Source: Candidatus Limosilactobacillus intestinigallinarum (GTDB lineage: Bacteria > Bacillota > Bacilli > Lactobacillales > Lactobacillaceae). From it: DNA of 64,000 bases. This document shows positions 10,707-19,830 of the stretch, piece after piece. Below the pieces are notes generated by a model that had not been told where the DNA came from, ran no database searches, and saw only the letters and a program-made list of their open reading frames with translations. The stretch is taken from assembly GCA_019117285.1 (NCBI GenBank), contig DXAA01000011.1, positions 1-64,000 of the forward strand, read 5' to 3'. Position numbers and translations under genes: made by a program. The stretch's first letter is position 1. Each line of letters begins with the position of its first letter.

Positions 10707-12098
10707 ATGACAGAATACCGTACTGAAGAAGACACCCTGGGTCCCGTTAAGATTCCCGCTGATGCACTGTGGGGACCACAGACGGAACGTAGCCGGAACA
10801 ACTTCCCAACTGGTCAATACATGCCACTGGCCATCATCCGGGCACTGCTGAACATCAAGAAGGCCGCTGCCCAGGCTAACATGGAAACTAAGGCCATCTC
10901 TGATGAGAAGGGTAACCTGATCGTCAAGGCTATCGACGAACTGCTGGCCCTGAGTGACGAAGACCTCCGTAAGGACTTCCCACTGAAGGTTTACCAGACC
11001 GGTTCTGGTACCCAGACTAACATGAACACGAACGAGGTTGTTGCCCACAAGGCCCACCAACTCAACCCAGATGTTGAAATTCTGCCAAACGACGATGTTA
11101 ACAAGGGCCAAAGTTCCAACGATACCTTCCCAACGGCCATGAACGTGGTGGCCCTGGAAGCCGTTAACAAGCTGAAGCCAGCCGTTCAACACCTGATCGA
11201 TGAGCTGAAGATCAAGCAGGACAAGTACTGGAAGACGGTCAAGGTTGGCCGGACCCACCTGCAAGATGCCGTGCCGTTGACGTTTGGTCAGGAGGTTTCC
11301 GGTTACGTTGCCGCCCTCGAACACGACCTGGACTACATCAAGACCCTGGAACCAACCTTAGACGAATTGGCCATCGGTGGAACGGCCGTTGGTACTGGCC
11401 TGAACGCCGCTGAGGGGATGCCAGAGAAGATCGCCGAAAAGCTCTCCGCAGTTTACGGCCTGAACCTGACCGCCAAGAGCAACAAGTTCTACGGCCTGGC
11501 TAACCACTCCGGCTTAAACGTTGTCCACGGGGCCCTGAAGACCCTGGCTGCTGACATGTTTAAGATCGCCCAGGACATCCGTTTCCTTGCTTCTGGTCCC
11601 CGGGCTGGTTACGACGAATTAAACATCCCAGCGAACGAACCTGGTTCATCCATCATGCCTGGTAAGGTTAACCCAACCCAGGCCGAGGCCGTGACGATGG
11701 CCGCACTCCGGGTCTTCGGTAACGACACCGTAGTTACGATGGCTTCATCCCAAGGTAACTTCGAGATGAACGTCTACAAGCCAGTCATGATCGACGCCTT
11801 CCTCGAATCCGCCGACCTGCTGACCGGGACGATCACTGGCTTCACGGACCGTTGCGTCAAGGGCCTGACCGTCAACGAAAAGCGGATGGCGGAACTGGTT
11901 GACAACTCCCTGATGACGGTTACGGCACTGTCACCACACATCGGTTACCACGACAGCGCCAAGATTGCCCAGGCCGCAGACAAGGCCGGCAGCACGCTGA
12001 AGGAAGCCGCTCTGAAGTCTGGCAAGGTCACGGAAGAACAATACGATGAGTGGATGGACATGCTGAAGATGACCAACGCTGATCGCAAGGACAAGTAA
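10707..12098 (+). CDS. fumC: Class II fumarate hydratase
   Basis: SGTQTNMNTNEV, GRTHLQDAVPLTFGQE, PANEPGSSIMPGKVNPTQ. Confidence 0.95.
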   Translation: MTEYRTEEDTLGPVKIPADALWGPQTERSRNNFPTGQYMPLAIIRALLNIKKAAAQANMETKAISDEKGNLIVKAIDELLALSDEDLRKDFPLKVYQTGSGTQTNMNTNEVVAHKAHQLNPDVEILPNDDVNKGQSSNDTFPTAMNVVALEAVNKLKPAVQHLIDELKIKQDKYWKTVKVGRTHLQDAVPLTFGQEVSGYVAALEHDLDYIKTLEPTLDELAIGGTAVGTGLNAAEGMPEKIAEKLSAVYGLNLTAKSNKFYGLANHSGLNVVHGALKTLAADMFKIAQDIRFLASGPRAGYDELNIPANEPGSSIMPGKVNPTQAEAVTMAALRVFGNDTVVTMASSQGNFEMNVYKPVMIDAFLESADLLTGTITGFTDRCVKGLTVNEKRMAELVDNSLMTVTALSPHIGYHDSAKIAQAADKAGSTLKEAALKSGKVTEEQYDEWMDMLKMTNADRKDK

Positions 12099-12173
12099 TT
12101 AAACGGCAACAGGGGCAGGCGAGGATCGGCTGCCTCTTTGCCTGGTTAAACACACGAAAAGGAGCGCATTATA

Positions 12174-13568
12174 ATGGCAGAAAAGTTTCAACCATTATCC
12201 GTAAGCAAGCTGGCGGACAGCTACGACGCCGTCATCATCGGTTCCGGTGGTACCGGCCTGTCCGCGGCCATCCAGGCCCATGAGCTGGGTCTGAAGGTGG
12301 CCGTCTTTGAAAAGGAAGCCGAACTGGGTGGGAACACCAACCGGGCTTCCTCCGGGATGAATGCTGCCGAGACCAACGTACAACTGCAGCACGGGGTCAT
12401 CGACAACGTGGCCGACTTCTACCACGAAACATACAAGGATGGTGGCCGCCTGAACGATAAGGACATGCTGGGTTACTTTGTCTACCACACGGCACCGGCA
12501 ATCGACTGGCTGGCCGATCACGGCATCAAGCTGGATGACATCACGGTGACCGGGGGGATGTCCAAGAAGCGGACTCACCGGCCAGCCAGCATGGCCCCAA
12601 TTGGTGGCTTCCTGGTCAAGAGTCTGTTAGACGTCGTTGCCAAGGAAGACATCCCGGTCTTCAACAAGACCAAGGTCACTAGCCTGGTTCAAGACGAAAA
12701 CGGCAAGATCGACGGGGTCAAGGTCAACGCCAACGGTCTGATCAAGACGATTGGTGCCAAGGCGGTCATCCTGGCCACCGGTGGTTTCGGGGCTTCCAAG
12801 GAATACATCGAACGGTTCCGTCCCGACCTTAAGGACTACAAGACCACGAACCAGCCGGGTGCCACCGGTGACGGCCTCAAGCTGGCCGAAAACGTCGGTG
12901 CCGAGCTGATGCAGATGAACCTGGTCCAGGTGCACCCAACGGTTCAGCAGGATCACCCCCACGTCTACCTGATCGGTGAGGCGGTTCGTGGTGAGGGTGC
13001 CATCCTGGTCAACGCCCAGGGGAAGCGGTTCGTCAACGAGCTCAACACTCGGAAGATCGTTTCCAACAGCATCACGGCTTTGCCGGAACACAGTGCCTAC
13101 CTGATCTTTGACCAGGGCATCCGTGACCGGGCCAAGGCCATCGAGTTCTACGACAAGACTGGTCTGGTGGTTCACGGTGACACCATCGAAGACCTCGCCA
13201 AGAAGCTGAAGATGGACCCAGACACGCTGGCCCAGACAGTGGCAACCTGGAACAAAGCCGTGGAAGACCACCACGATGCCGAGTTTGGCCGGACCACCGG
13301 GATGGACCGGGGAATCAGCAAGCCTGGTTTCTTCGCCATCCACATCGCCCCAGCCATCCACTACACGATGGGTGGGATCCACATCACACCGAAGACCCAA
13401 GTACTCGACGGTAACGGTGATGTGATCAAGGGTCTGTTCGCAGCCGGTGAAGTTGCCGGGGGACTCCACGGTAACAACCGGGTCGGCGGAAACTCCATTG
13501 CCGAAACAGTGGTCTTTGGTCGTCAGGCTGGGCAACAGGTCACCCTGTACGTTCGCAAGCAAAAGTAA
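12174..13568 (+). CDS. Fumarate reductase flavoprotein-like (flavocytochrome c family)
   Basis: DAVIIGSGGTGLSAAI FAD motif; ATGGFGASKEYIERF; HYTMGGIHI; GNNRVGGNSIAETVVFGR. Confidence 0.9.
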   Translation: MAEKFQPLSVSKLADSYDAVIIGSGGTGLSAAIQAHELGLKVAVFEKEAELGGNTNRASSGMNAAETNVQLQHGVIDNVADFYHETYKDGGRLNDKDMLGYFVYHTAPAIDWLADHGIKLDDITVTGGMSKKRTHRPASMAPIGGFLVKSLLDVVAKEDIPVFNKTKVTSLVQDENGKIDGVKVNANGLIKTIGAKAVILATGGFGASKEYIERFRPDLKDYKTTNQPGATGDGLKLAENVGAELMQMNLVQVHPTVQQDHPHVYLIGEAVRGEGAILVNAQGKRFVNELNTRKIVSNSITALPEHSAYLIFDQGIRDRAKAIEFYDKTGLVVHGDTIEDLAKKLKMDPDTLAQTVATWNKAVEDHHDAEFGRTTGMDRGISKPGFFAIHIAPAIHYTMGGIHITPKTQVLDGNGDVIKGLFAAGEVAGGLHGNNRVGGNSIAETVVFGRQAGQQVTLYVRKQK

Positions 13569-13649
13569 TTGGCATTAACGGTCGGGGGTTCCGGCCGACG
13601 TGCCTTGCAATTATTATCAACGATGAGACATAAGAGGAATTATTGAAAG

Positions 13650-15071
13650 ATGAAAAAATTAGAACACGTTAACTACCGTGGCTTCATCTTGCCAGTCGTC
13701 GTGGGATTGATCCTCTGGCTGATGGCGCCAATCAAACCGGCCGCGGTACCGGTTGCCGGCTGGCACATGTTCGCCCTGTTTGTGGGGACGATCATTGCCT
13801 GCATCACCCGGCCGTTGCCCATCGGTGGGGTTTCAATTGTCGCTTTTGCCTTAACCGTTCTGACCAAGACGGTACCAATGGACAAGGCAATTGTCGGCTT
13901 CGGGAACGCCTCTATCTGGATGATCGCGATGGCCTTCTTCATCGCCCGGGGGTTCATCAAGACCGGTCTCGGCCGGCGGATCGCCCTCAACTTTGTGAAG
14001 GCCTTCGGTAAGCGGACCCTGGGTCTGGCCTACTCCCTGATCGGGGTTGACCTGATCCTAGCCCCAGCCACGCCAAGTAACACGGCCCGTGCCGGTGGGG
14101 TCCTGTACCCAATCATCAAGTCCCTGTCCCAGTCCTTTGGTTCCGACCCGAAGAACGGGACCCAGCGCAAGATCGGTTCCTTCCTGATCTTCGCCGAATA
14201 CCATGGTGACATGATCACCGCGGCCATGTTCATGACCGCGATGGCCGCCAACCCGCTGGTCCAAACCTTAGCTAAGGGATGCGGCGTCAACATTACCTGG
14301 GGTGGCTGGTTCCTGGCCGCCCTGGTCCCGGGGATCATCTCATTGATCATCGTTCCATGGTTGATCTACAAGATGTACCCGCCGGAGATCAAGGAAACGC
14401 CGAACGCCAAGCAATCGGCGGAAAAACAGCTTACCGAGATGGGCCCAATGAGTGTGGCCGAAAAGATCATGGCCGTTATCTTTGTCCTGGCCCTGATCCT
14501 GTGGATGACTGGGAGCTTCATCGGCATCGACGCCACCCTGGCCGCCTTCATCGCCCTGGCCCTCTTACTGCTGACCGGGGTTCTGAGCTGACAGGATGTC
14601 CTTCACGAGACTGGTGCCTGGAACACCCTGACCTGGTTCTCCGTCCTGGTTATGATGGCCGGTTCCCTGACCAGCCTGGGCTTCATCCCCTGGCTGAGTA
14701 AGGCGATCAGCAGTTCCCTGCACGGGATGAACTGGGTCCTCGTCCTGATCATCCTGATCGTCTTCTACTTCTACAGTCACTACCTGTTCGCCAGTTCAAC
14801 GGCTCACGTTACGGCGATGTACAGTGCCCTGTTAGCCGTTGCCATCTCTGCAAGTGTGCCACCAATGCTGGCGGCCCTCCTGCTTGGGTTCTTCGGTAAC
14901 CTGATGGCTTCCACGACCCACTACGCCTCTGGTCCGGCGCCAGTTCTCTTCGGTTCTGGCTACGTTCCGCAGTCTAAGTGGTGGACGCTGAACTTTGTCC
15001 TGGGGATCTTCTACCTGGTCGTTTGGATCGGGATCGGTAGTCTCTGGATGAAGCTGATCGGTATGTGGTAA
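13650..15071 (+). pseudogene. DASS (CitT/2-oxoglutarate-malate translocator) family transporter split by in-frame TGA at 14589-14591
   Basis: ORFs 13650-14591 and 14652-15071 are in the same frame; junction reads LLLTGVLS[TGA]QDVLHETGAWNTLTWFSVLVMMAGSL, where family members carry Trp. Confidence 0.85.
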
Positions 15072-15081
15072 TTAAATCAAC

Positions 15082-15117
15082 GAGTCTGACTAGCAATTTG
15101 CTAATCAGGCTCTTTTT
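15082..15117 (+). terminator. Intrinsic terminator after the transporter
   Basis: GAGTCTGA-c-TAGCA...TGCTA-a-TCAGGCTC followed by T5. Confidence 0.85.
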
Positions 15118-15185
15118 GTTTTCTCCCGTGAAGAATTGCTATAATAAACTATTGTAAGTAAAATCTGCCCGATGGAGGAAAACAA

Positions 15186-16073
15186 ATGAACACGCGTGAT
15201 CTACAGTATTTTGTCGCCCTGGTTAAGTACAAGAACTACACCCAGGTGGCCAAGCAATTCCAGGTATCCCAGCCCACGATCACCCAGGCGATCCAGCGGC
15301 TTGAACGCGAATTTGGTGCGCCCCTGGTCCGCAAAGACCGGGTCCACCGCGACGAGATGATCACCCGTAGTGGACGCCTGCTCTACGCCAACGCCCAGCT
15401 GATCAACGAGAAGATTGAGCTAACCCACAAGGAGATCCGCCGGGCCAACCAGAAACAGATCCGCTTTGGGATGCCGCCAATCATCGGCAAACTCTACATC
15501 TCTAAGATCGTCAGCGAGTTCTCCAAAGATCTCCTGTCGCGGCTCAAGATTACCTCGGTCGGCTCCCACGAGCTGCTGAACCAGGTCCGCAACGGCAAGA
15601 TCGACATCGCCCTGCTGGGGTCGACCGCGCCGATCAACGAACCCGGGGTGTTTGCTGACCTGATCTCAACCCGGCGTTTTGGGGTGATCGTCAGTACGAC
15701 CAACCCGCTGGCCAAGCGCGACCGGGTCAGCTTCAAAGAGCTGGCGGACGAGCGCTTCATCAGCTTCGACCAGCAATACGTTCACCAGGCCGCTTTTCGG
15801 GCGTACTGTACCTATGCCCAAATCAACCCGACCGTGGCAATGTATCGGATTCCCAACATCTCCTGGATCAAGGAGCTGGTGCGTCAGGACATCGGGATCA
15901 GCCTGATGGCCAAGGACGCCGTAGCCAACGAGCCGGGGATCAAGTTCGTTGAGATCACCGATCCCCTGCCGGAACGCTTCTACATCTCGGTGGCCACCCG
16001 GGAGGGCTACGTGCTGAGTGCCGATGAGCAGGACTTCCTTGATCGGCTTCGCAAGCTCCACGTTAAAAACTAG
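15186..16073 (+). CDS. LysR-family regulator (paralogue of the 7761-8645 gene)
   Basis: YTQVAKQFQVSQPTITQAIQRLEREFGAPLVRKDRVHRDE; strong similarity to the first LysR. Confidence 0.87.
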   Translation: MNTRDLQYFVALVKYKNYTQVAKQFQVSQPTITQAIQRLEREFGAPLVRKDRVHRDEMITRSGRLLYANAQLINEKIELTHKEIRRANQKQIRFGMPPIIGKLYISKIVSEFSKDLLSRLKITSVGSHELLNQVRNGKIDIALLGSTAPINEPGVFADLISTRRFGVIVSTTNPLAKRDRVSFKELADERFISFDQQYVHQAAFRAYCTYAQINPTVAMYRIPNISWIKELVRQDIGISLMAKDAVANEPGIKFVEITDPLPERFYISVATREGYVLSADEQDFLDRLRKLHVKN

Positions 16074-16156
16074 TGCTGGATATTGACAGGGGTCGTATAA
16101 TGATTAGTGATATTTTGGCAAATTTGATTAATTGATTTTGGGGGACATTGAGAGTC

Positions 16157-17521
16157 ATGAGCAAAGATGATGAACTCATGTCGGCGTTCGAGCCGGCGCG
16201 GCACCTATCCGCAAAACACCACATGGCAATTCCATGGCAGGACTTCTTCACCAACGATAATTTCACGCCGGCCAGTGAGGCCAACCTGGTCGAACGGGCG
16301 GCCATCGTCGGCCGGATCGGCCTGATGATGCTTTCCTACGGGACCGGGGCCTGGCGGGTGCGGGACTCGATGAACATCGTGGCCCGAAAACTCAAGATGA
16401 CCTGCACGGTTGACATCGGCCTGGTGTCCCTCGAGTATACCTGTATGGATGCCCACCACAGCTACACCCAGGCGGTCTCACTGCCCAGCACCGGGGTCAA
16501 CACGACCAAGCTCTCCAAGATGGAGCGCTTCATCGATGAGTTCAACGACCATGGTGACGAGATGACGATCGGCGAGATCCACGCCCACCTGGAAAAGATC
16601 GCCCACTCCAAGGGCAATTACGCCCCATACCAGGTGGGGCTGGCGGCGGCCTTGGCCTGCAGTGCCTTCGTTTTCCTGCTCGGTGGGGGACCGATCGAGA
16701 TGATCTGCAGCTTCATCGGTGCCGGTTTGGGTAACTTCGTCCGGCGGAAGCTGATTGACCGCCACATCACCCTCTTCGCCTGCATCGCCGTGGCGGTGGC
16801 GGTGGCCTGCCTGACCTACCTGTTATCGCTGAGCCTGCTCCAGCTCTGCCTCCACGTCAGCTCGCGGCACGAGGCCGGCTACATCGGGGCGATGCTCTTC
16901 ATCATTCCGGGATTCCCGTTCATCACCAGTGGCCTGGACATCTCCAAGTTAGACATGCGGTCCGGTCTGGAGCGGATGGCCTACGCGATTGCCATCATCA
17001 TGGTGGCGACCCTGGTGGGCTGGATCGTGGCCCTGGCGGTGAACCTGCGGCCGGAGAACTTTGCCACCCTGCCGCTGTCGACCATGGCGATGCTGCTGCT
17101 GCGGATCCCGGCCAGCTTCTGCGGGGTCTTCGGCTTCTCAATCATGTTCAATAGTACCCCACGGATGGCGGCGATTGCGGGCCTGATCGGGGCGGTGGCC
17201 AACACCACCCGGCTGGAATTGGTTGACCTGACGATGATTCCGGCGGGGGCCGCGGCCTTCATCGGTGCCCTGGTGGCCGGTCTGCTGGCGGCGGTTGCCA
17301 AGCGCAAGGTCCGCTTCCCCCAGATTTCGATCACGGTCCCATCGATCGTTATCATGGTACCGGGACTCTACCTCTACCGGGGGATGTACAACCTCGGGCT
17401 GACCTCGATCAGCGTCGGTGCCCTCTGGATCACCAAGGCCCTGCTGATCGTTGTCTTCCTACCACTCGGCTTGATTGCGGCCCGGATTCTGACCGATACC
17501 AAGTGGCGCCACAACGGCTGA
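16157..17521 (+). CDS. Threonine/serine exporter, fused ThrE type
   Basis: N-terminal MLSYGTGAWRVRDSMNIVARKL soluble domain plus about 10 TM segments. Confidence 0.85.
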   Translation: MSKDDELMSAFEPARHLSAKHHMAIPWQDFFTNDNFTPASEANLVERAAIVGRIGLMMLSYGTGAWRVRDSMNIVARKLKMTCTVDIGLVSLEYTCMDAHHSYTQAVSLPSTGVNTTKLSKMERFIDEFNDHGDEMTIGEIHAHLEKIAHSKGNYAPYQVGLAAALACSAFVFLLGGGPIEMICSFIGAGLGNFVRRKLIDRHITLFACIAVAVAVACLTYLLSLSLLQLCLHVSSRHEAGYIGAMLFIIPGFPFITSGLDISKLDMRSGLERMAYAIAIIMVATLVGWIVALAVNLRPENFATLPLSTMAMLLLRIPASFCGVFGFSIMFNSTPRMAAIAGLIGAVANTTRLELVDLTMIPAGAAAFIGALVAGLLAAVAKRKVRFPQISITVPSIVIMVPGLYLYRGMYNLGLTSISVGALWITKALLIVVFLPLGLIAARILTDTKWRHNG

Positions 17522-17534
17522 CGGGGGTGAGTGG

Positions 17535-18200
17535 ATGATCATTAAGTATCCCGCTGACCTCCTGGCCCAGGTTAAGGCGGCCACCGCGGGGCGGCGCCTG
17601 ACTGGGTTTACCCCGGGGCAGGGTCCCCGTCATCCGGAGCTAATGCTGATCGGTGAGGCTCCCGGCCGGCACGAGGAGCAGGTCAACATCCCCTTCTCCG
17701 GGGCGTCGGGCCAGGAGCTGATGAAGCTGGTCGAGTCGATCGGCTACTCCCGGCAGACGGTCTACATCACCAGTGTTGTCCGCCAGCGCCCGTACTCGAT
17801 CAAGCGGGTCCGGGACAAAAAGACCGGGGCGATGGTGGAGAAGCGGCCAAACCGGACGCCAACCAAGGGTGAGGTCCGGGCCTTCGCGCCGCTTTTTGAC
17901 TGGGAGCTACACTACGTTGATCCCCAGGTACTGGTCCCGTTGGGAAACACCGCCCTCCAGCGCCTCCTTGGGTCCCAGGCCAACATCGGCCAGCTGCATC
18001 GCCACTTGCTAACCGCCCCAATCCAGGAGGCCGATCCGGCGGGGAAGGGCTACCGGATGAGCCAACGTTCGTACCAGATCTTTCCGATGTACCACCCGGC
18101 GGCGATCCTCTATGCTCGCCGCCTTCAGCCCACGGTGGAGGATGACTGGCAGCGCCTCGGCCGGTTCATGCAGAAATTGCATAATCAGAAAAACAAATAA
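17535..18200 (+). CDS. Uracil-DNA glycosylase family protein (family-4-like, cysteine-free)
   Basis: LIGEAPGRHEEQVNIPFSGASGQELMK, VLVPLGNTAL, MYHPAAIL; no Cys residue in the ORF. Confidence 0.8.
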   Translation: MIIKYPADLLAQVKAATAGRRLTGFTPGQGPRHPELMLIGEAPGRHEEQVNIPFSGASGQELMKLVESIGYSRQTVYITSVVRQRPYSIKRVRDKKTGAMVEKRPNRTPTKGEVRAFAPLFDWELHYVDPQVLVPLGNTALQRLLGSQANIGQLHRHLLTAPIQEADPAGKGYRMSQRSYQIFPMYHPAAILYARRLQPTVEDDWQRLGRFMQKLHNQKNK

Positions 18201-18228
18201 AGTAATATACTTTTGGCCGTTTTCTCGA

Positions 18229-18278
18229 TATAATAGAAACATAGGTTTTGAAACTTCTTGCTTGCAAGGAGTTTTTTT
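18229..18278 (+). promoter_or_regulatory. Putative -10 (TATAAT) followed by a leader terminator hairpin upstream of the MFS gene
   Basis: TATAAT 18229-18234; ACTTCTTG-CTTG-CAAGGAGT 18253-18272 followed by a T-run; no clear -35. Confidence 0.5.
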
Positions 18279-18300
18279 AGTTCTAAAGGAGGATGAGTCT

Positions 18301-19779
18301 GTGCTAAAAAATCAACGTCGGACAATTGTGACCGGAGCCCTGCTGCTCTCCAACATCATGGCCGGAATGGACGGGACGATCGTCAACACCGCCCTGCCGG
18401 CGATTACCAGTGACCTCCACGCCCTGCAGTACATGGGCTGGATCGTGGCCACCTTCCTGCTGGGGATGGCGGTGGCCACGCCCCTGTGGAGTAAGTTCGG
18501 GGAGCATAAGGGAAACAAGGTGGCCTATATCAGCGCCACGACGATGTTCATGGTCGGGGCCATCTTCCAGGGCCTAGCGCCCAACATCCTCTGGTTTATC
18601 ATCGCTCGGACGGTGATGGGGATCGGCGCCGGGGGGATGAACACCATCCCCTTCATCGTCTTCGCGGAGATCTACCAGAACCTGCGAAAACGAGCCGAGG
18701 TATTAGGTATCTCCAGCGCCTGCTTCGGGACGGCCTCGATCATCGGCCCGCTGCTCGGGGGCTGGCTGGTTGACACCTGGAGCTGGCACTGGGTCTTCTA
18801 CGTCAACGTCCCGATTGCAATCGTGGCGATCACCATTATCTCGATTTTCTACCGGAACTCGGGGCAGCAGGCGGCCGGGAAGCCGGTCGACTACCTCGGC
18901 GCCACCCTGCTGGTGACCAGCCTGACCACGATCCTGGTGGCCGTTCAGCTGATCGGCTCGGTTGCCTGGTGGGTGGTCCTGATCCTCTTCCTGATCGGTG
19001 TGGGCCTGCTCTACTGGATGGCCAGGGTTGACAACCAGGCGGCCGACCCGATTGTCCCGAGTCGACTCTTCAAGAACCGTGAGCTGGTGATTGACTTCTC
19101 CCTGTTCGTGATCATCTGGGGTTCCTTCATCGCCTTCATCACCTACATTCCGATGTGGGCCCAGGGCCTGCTGGGGTTGAGCGCCCTCCTCGGGGGGATG
19201 ACCCAGATCCCCGGGGCGGTTACCAACTTCATCGGCTCCGAACTGGTGCCGTTTCTCCAGGACCGCTGGGGGAAGTACTGGATCGTCACTTGTGGGGCCG
19301 CCTCGATCTTTATCGCCTTCCTTGGCATCTGGATCGCCGGTGAGGACGCGCCCTTCTGGCTCCTGCTGACGATGGGGGCCTTCGAGGGGATGGGGGTTGG
19401 TCTGGTCTTCAACATCCTGCAGATCAGTGTCCAGACCGATGCCGAACTGCGTGACGTCCCAATCGCTACCTCGATGGGCTACCTCCTGCGGATCCTCAGT
19501 CAGACCCTGATGGCGGCGGCCTACGGGGTCATCCTCAACAACCAGCTGTTCAAGGGGGTCCAGCATTCTCACGGCATCACGATGACCATGCTGAACAAAC
19601 TGTCGAACGCCGAGACAGCTGGGTCGCTGCCCAAGGCCCTGGTACCGACGATGCGCAACATCCTCTACAACGGTTACCGCGACATCATCATTGCGGCGAT
19701 CATCCTGATCGTTGTCTCGCTGCTGATCGTGGTCCCACTGGGTTGGAAACACCACCTGGCGGCCCAGCAACGCGGCTAA
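18301..19779 (+). CDS. MFS multidrug transporter, DHA2/EmrB type
   Basis: MDGTIVNTALPAI, 14-TM pattern, GTG start at 18301 after AAAGGAGG. Confidence 0.9.
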   Translation: MLKNQRRTIVTGALLLSNIMAGMDGTIVNTALPAITSDLHALQYMGWIVATFLLGMAVATPLWSKFGEHKGNKVAYISATTMFMVGAIFQGLAPNILWFIIARTVMGIGAGGMNTIPFIVFAEIYQNLRKRAEVLGISSACFGTASIIGPLLGGWLVDTWSWHWVFYVNVPIAIVAITIISIFYRNSGQQAAGKPVDYLGATLLVTSLTTILVAVQLIGSVAWWVVLILFLIGVGLLYWMARVDNQAADPIVPSRLFKNRELVIDFSLFVIIWGSFIAFITYIPMWAQGLLGLSALLGGMTQIPGAVTNFIGSELVPFLQDRWGKYWIVTCGAASIFIAFLGIWIAGEDAPFWLLLTMGAFEGMGVGLVFNILQISVQTDAELRDVPIATSMGYLLRILSQTLMAAAYGVILNNQLFKGVQHSHGITMTMLNKLSNAETAGSLPKALVPTMRNILYNGYRDIIIAAIILIVVSLLIVVPLGWKHHLAAQQRG

Positions 19780-19787
19780 TACAAAAA

Positions 19788-19830
19788 AACGGAAAGCTAC
19801 CTCATGGTGGGGTAACTTTCCGTTATTTTT
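19788..19830. terminator. Bidirectional terminator
   Basis: AACGGAAAG...CTTTCCGTT with flanking A and T runs. Confidence 0.85.

Noticed and set aside
12627-13562. 311-aa ORF antisense to fumarate reductase
   Set aside because: Shadow ORF from codon bias.
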